Assembly: GCA_016987375.1 (NCBI GenBank)
Contig: PJRA01000509.1
Location: 1,155,978-1,219,977, forward strand
Reading direction: 5' to 3'
DNA length: 64,000 nucleotides
Source: Brachionus koreanus
Taxonomy: Eukaryota > Rotifera > Eurotatoria > Ploima > Brachionidae
Both the position numbers and the translations under genes were made by a program. Under the pieces are notes generated by a model. It ran no database searches. It saw only the letters and a list, made by a program, of their open reading frames with translations, and was not told the origin of the DNA. Numbering within the stretch: the stretch's first letter is position 1; every line of letters starts with the position of its first letter. Below are positions 63,301 to 64,000 of this stretch, piece by piece.

Positions 63301-64000
63301 TGAATTTAAAATACCTTCTTTTTGTGAATATCTAACCAAAGCATCGAAATAAATATCTTGATATAAAAATCCATTTTTAAAAACCTTAAGAGACGTTTTT
63401 CTATCAAAAAACATTGAAACAAATTCAGCAAAGACATTAAATGGCAATGGTGAAAATAGCTCCCATGCTATTTTGTATTCCAAAAATTCCTTTGAACTTT
63501 TTTCATCCCATTCGTTCTTGGTTTAAATTTTTGAATAAAGCTTTTAACAAAAAAAAATAACTTTATTTCTTACTAAAATTGAATTTACATCTGTATTCAA
63601 ACAGAATAGAGAAATTATTATTTCCTCATCTGTTAAAAGTATGAGATTGTTTTCTTTCAAAAACGAAATCAAATTATCAAATATCTGATCAGTAAAGCAC
63701 CATTTTTGTAGTCTTTCTTTGAGTGCTGATATGTTCCAGACAGGAACATTTGGGCCCAAAATAGAATTCCATGTTGGATCATCACTGTTTTCTTTCGATA
63801 AAATATCAATTATATTTTTCAACCAATTTAAATCAGTAATTATAAATTTGGTTTTTTCGTTAAAAAAAAATTGTCCTCGAGCACTTTGCGCTCTGGCATA
63901 ATTCAAAGAAAGCTGTTTGAACTGATTTAGTTGATAATTACGAAGATTTTCATTCTCTAAAAATAACTGATTAAGTTCGTCAATCGTCAAAATAGGTCTA
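51393..64000 (-). CDS. Giant Roco GTPase with MBT-like, LRR, EF-hand, Roc-COR and tandem TIR domains (5' end beyond window)
   Basis: Exons, 5' to 3': 64000-63574 (partial), 63516-63315, 63250-63108, 63043-62968, 62875-62550, 62495-62330, 62280-62022, 61493-61311, 61263-61175, 61121-60711, 60184-58532, 56758-56597, 55863-54015, 52237-51393; over 2,200 residues. Phases agree except at 62968/62875. Domains in order: COR-like 1 (QFFFNEKTKFIITDLNWLKN, AWELFSPLPFNVFAEF); CxxC segments; MBT-like repeat (HYLEARDRKKSSVFACAKI, YWAEIDDLDLRPVGW, WTQFLKENKFQAVPF); LRRs with an EF-hand loop DSNSNGYLEPDE at 59266-59231; Roc GTPase (P-loop GLGQAGKTS, DFAGQ, GTHID); COR 2 (LHDLG, INPQWIVDAFARI); TIR-like 1 (YDIMFWYCEKD); TIR-like 2 (PDVFISYCWANS, VIVACVSDEYVESQNCKLEF); C-terminal domain with ILWLCPEHARCSGGK. 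By family knowledge, Roc-COR is a GTP-dependent dimer switch and TIRs signal in immunity or cleave NAD. The role here is inferred. Confidence 0.88.
52500..53100 (+). mobile_element. Non-LTR retrotransposon (LINE) reverse-transcriptase relic
   Basis: Frames here encode KWVDIWLMRINISNCKIMHL, then RYLGIIILNHLKP followed by NKEAAKANMLKNIFYNRDII, and later KMVHEFKGILEKERYHNF and ILSLNQRRFNRKV. Together these match the end of LINE reverse transcriptases (WxxxWxMxFNxxKCxVMHxG, YLGIxIxxxLK, KAAxKAN, ATKxVxxxxxLxYxxRLxxLxLxxLxxRR). Several stops and frame changes show it is dead. It is antisense to the host Roco gene, within its intron. Confidence 0.85.
53640..53728 (-). repeat. Second copy of the 40220-40325 repeat
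   Basis: The reverse complement carries TTCTGAACAAAACT, GGTTTTACTTTTTTT and TATATTTTTAT in the same order and spacing as 40220-40325. The two copies are clearly related but diverged. This marks a dispersed repeat family. Confidence 0.7.
55864..56596 (-). other. Intron between Roc and COR exons of the Roco gene
   Basis: Phase 0 intron between GEKIP and IAWLKFENSIKMNALKK; A/T-rich with nothing else recognised. Confidence 0.75.
56759..58531 (-). other. Intron inside the Roc GTPase domain, with a MITE
   Basis: GTAAGT donor directly after the GTHIDQ (G4) codons at 58532, acceptor at 56759, phase 0. It contains the piggyBac-type MITE at 57539-57761; the rest is A/T-rich. Confidence 0.8.
57539..57761. 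mobile_element. piggyBac-type MITE at TTAA
   Basis: It is bounded by TTAA on both sides (57539-57542 and 57758-57761). Inverted repeats are CACTAGAAGCACTAAA on the left and CATTAGAAGCACCAAG on the right (reverse complement), about 13 of 16 identical. A subterminal palindrome AGTCATTTTGACT follows the left repeat, a feature I associate with invertebrate piggyBac MITEs. It is 223 bp with no coding capacity, in the Roc intron. Confidence 0.8.
60185..60710 (-). other. Intron before the LRR/Roc exon
   Basis: Phase 0 intron joining LVYKSK to FDSIVPDKCIIF. A/T-rich; no other feature recognised. Confidence 0.75.

Noticed and set aside
1..64000. tRNA, rRNA or CRISPR features
   Set aside because: No B-box-like GGTTCRANYCC cloverleaf, rRNA core motif or regularly spaced repeat array was seen; the window is eukaryotic.

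Overview
The window is nuclear DNA from an AT-rich invertebrate animal. Coding exons are separated by GT-AG introns, mostly about 45-100 bp, with a few of 1-3 kb. The genes are metazoan (Piwi, an AKAP13/ARHGEF28-type RhoGEF, a lachesin-like Ig protein, a LolA-like/PAN membrane protein, a 7TM receptor, a giant Roco/TIR protein), and the standard genetic code fits every exon. A rotifer of the Brachionus type is my best guess, from base composition, compact introns and the LRR-like ectodomain receptor. That is inference; no sequence search was possible.

Layout. 631-4186 (-) is a complete five-exon Piwi gene with an intact D-E-D-H catalytic set. It is divergent from 5516-22618 (+), a 21-exon RhoGEF (ankyrin-like N-terminus, C1, DH, PH, coiled coil) whose reading frame is continuous except for one base at a T run. 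22.6-38 kb is gene-poor. It holds a lone secreted-protein first exon, an orphan exon pair, an internally deleted hAT transposon with perfect 18-bp TIRs and 8-bp target duplication, a long inverted-repeat element and a piggyBac-type MITE at TTAA. 38051-39343 (+) is a three-Ig-domain GPI-type surface protein. 39830-40667 is a DNA element with long terminal inverted repeats. 41577-45760 (+) is a type I membrane protein with a LolA-like region and four PAN/apple modules. 46700-48983 (+) is a 7TM receptor with a large ectodomain and one homopolymer frameshift. 49558-49960 is a decayed hAT relic.

51393-64000 (-) is the most interesting locus: one very large gene, running off the right edge. Its exons read, N to C: a first COR-like domain (its Roc partner presumably beyond the edge), Cys-pair segments, an MBT-like repeat, leucine-rich repeats interrupted by a canonical EF-hand loop, a Roc GTPase, a second COR, two tandem TIR-like domains and a C-terminal domain. 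The first TIR lacks, and the second keeps, the glutamate expected of NAD-cleaving TIRs. Its introns carry a LINE reverse-transcriptase relic and a second piggyBac-type MITE.

The genes are unrelated neighbours rather than an operon. The common thread is an animal genome with an active-looking Piwi beside several families of decayed mobile elements, plus a complex GTPase/TIR protein that may be an innate-immune or cell-death sensor.
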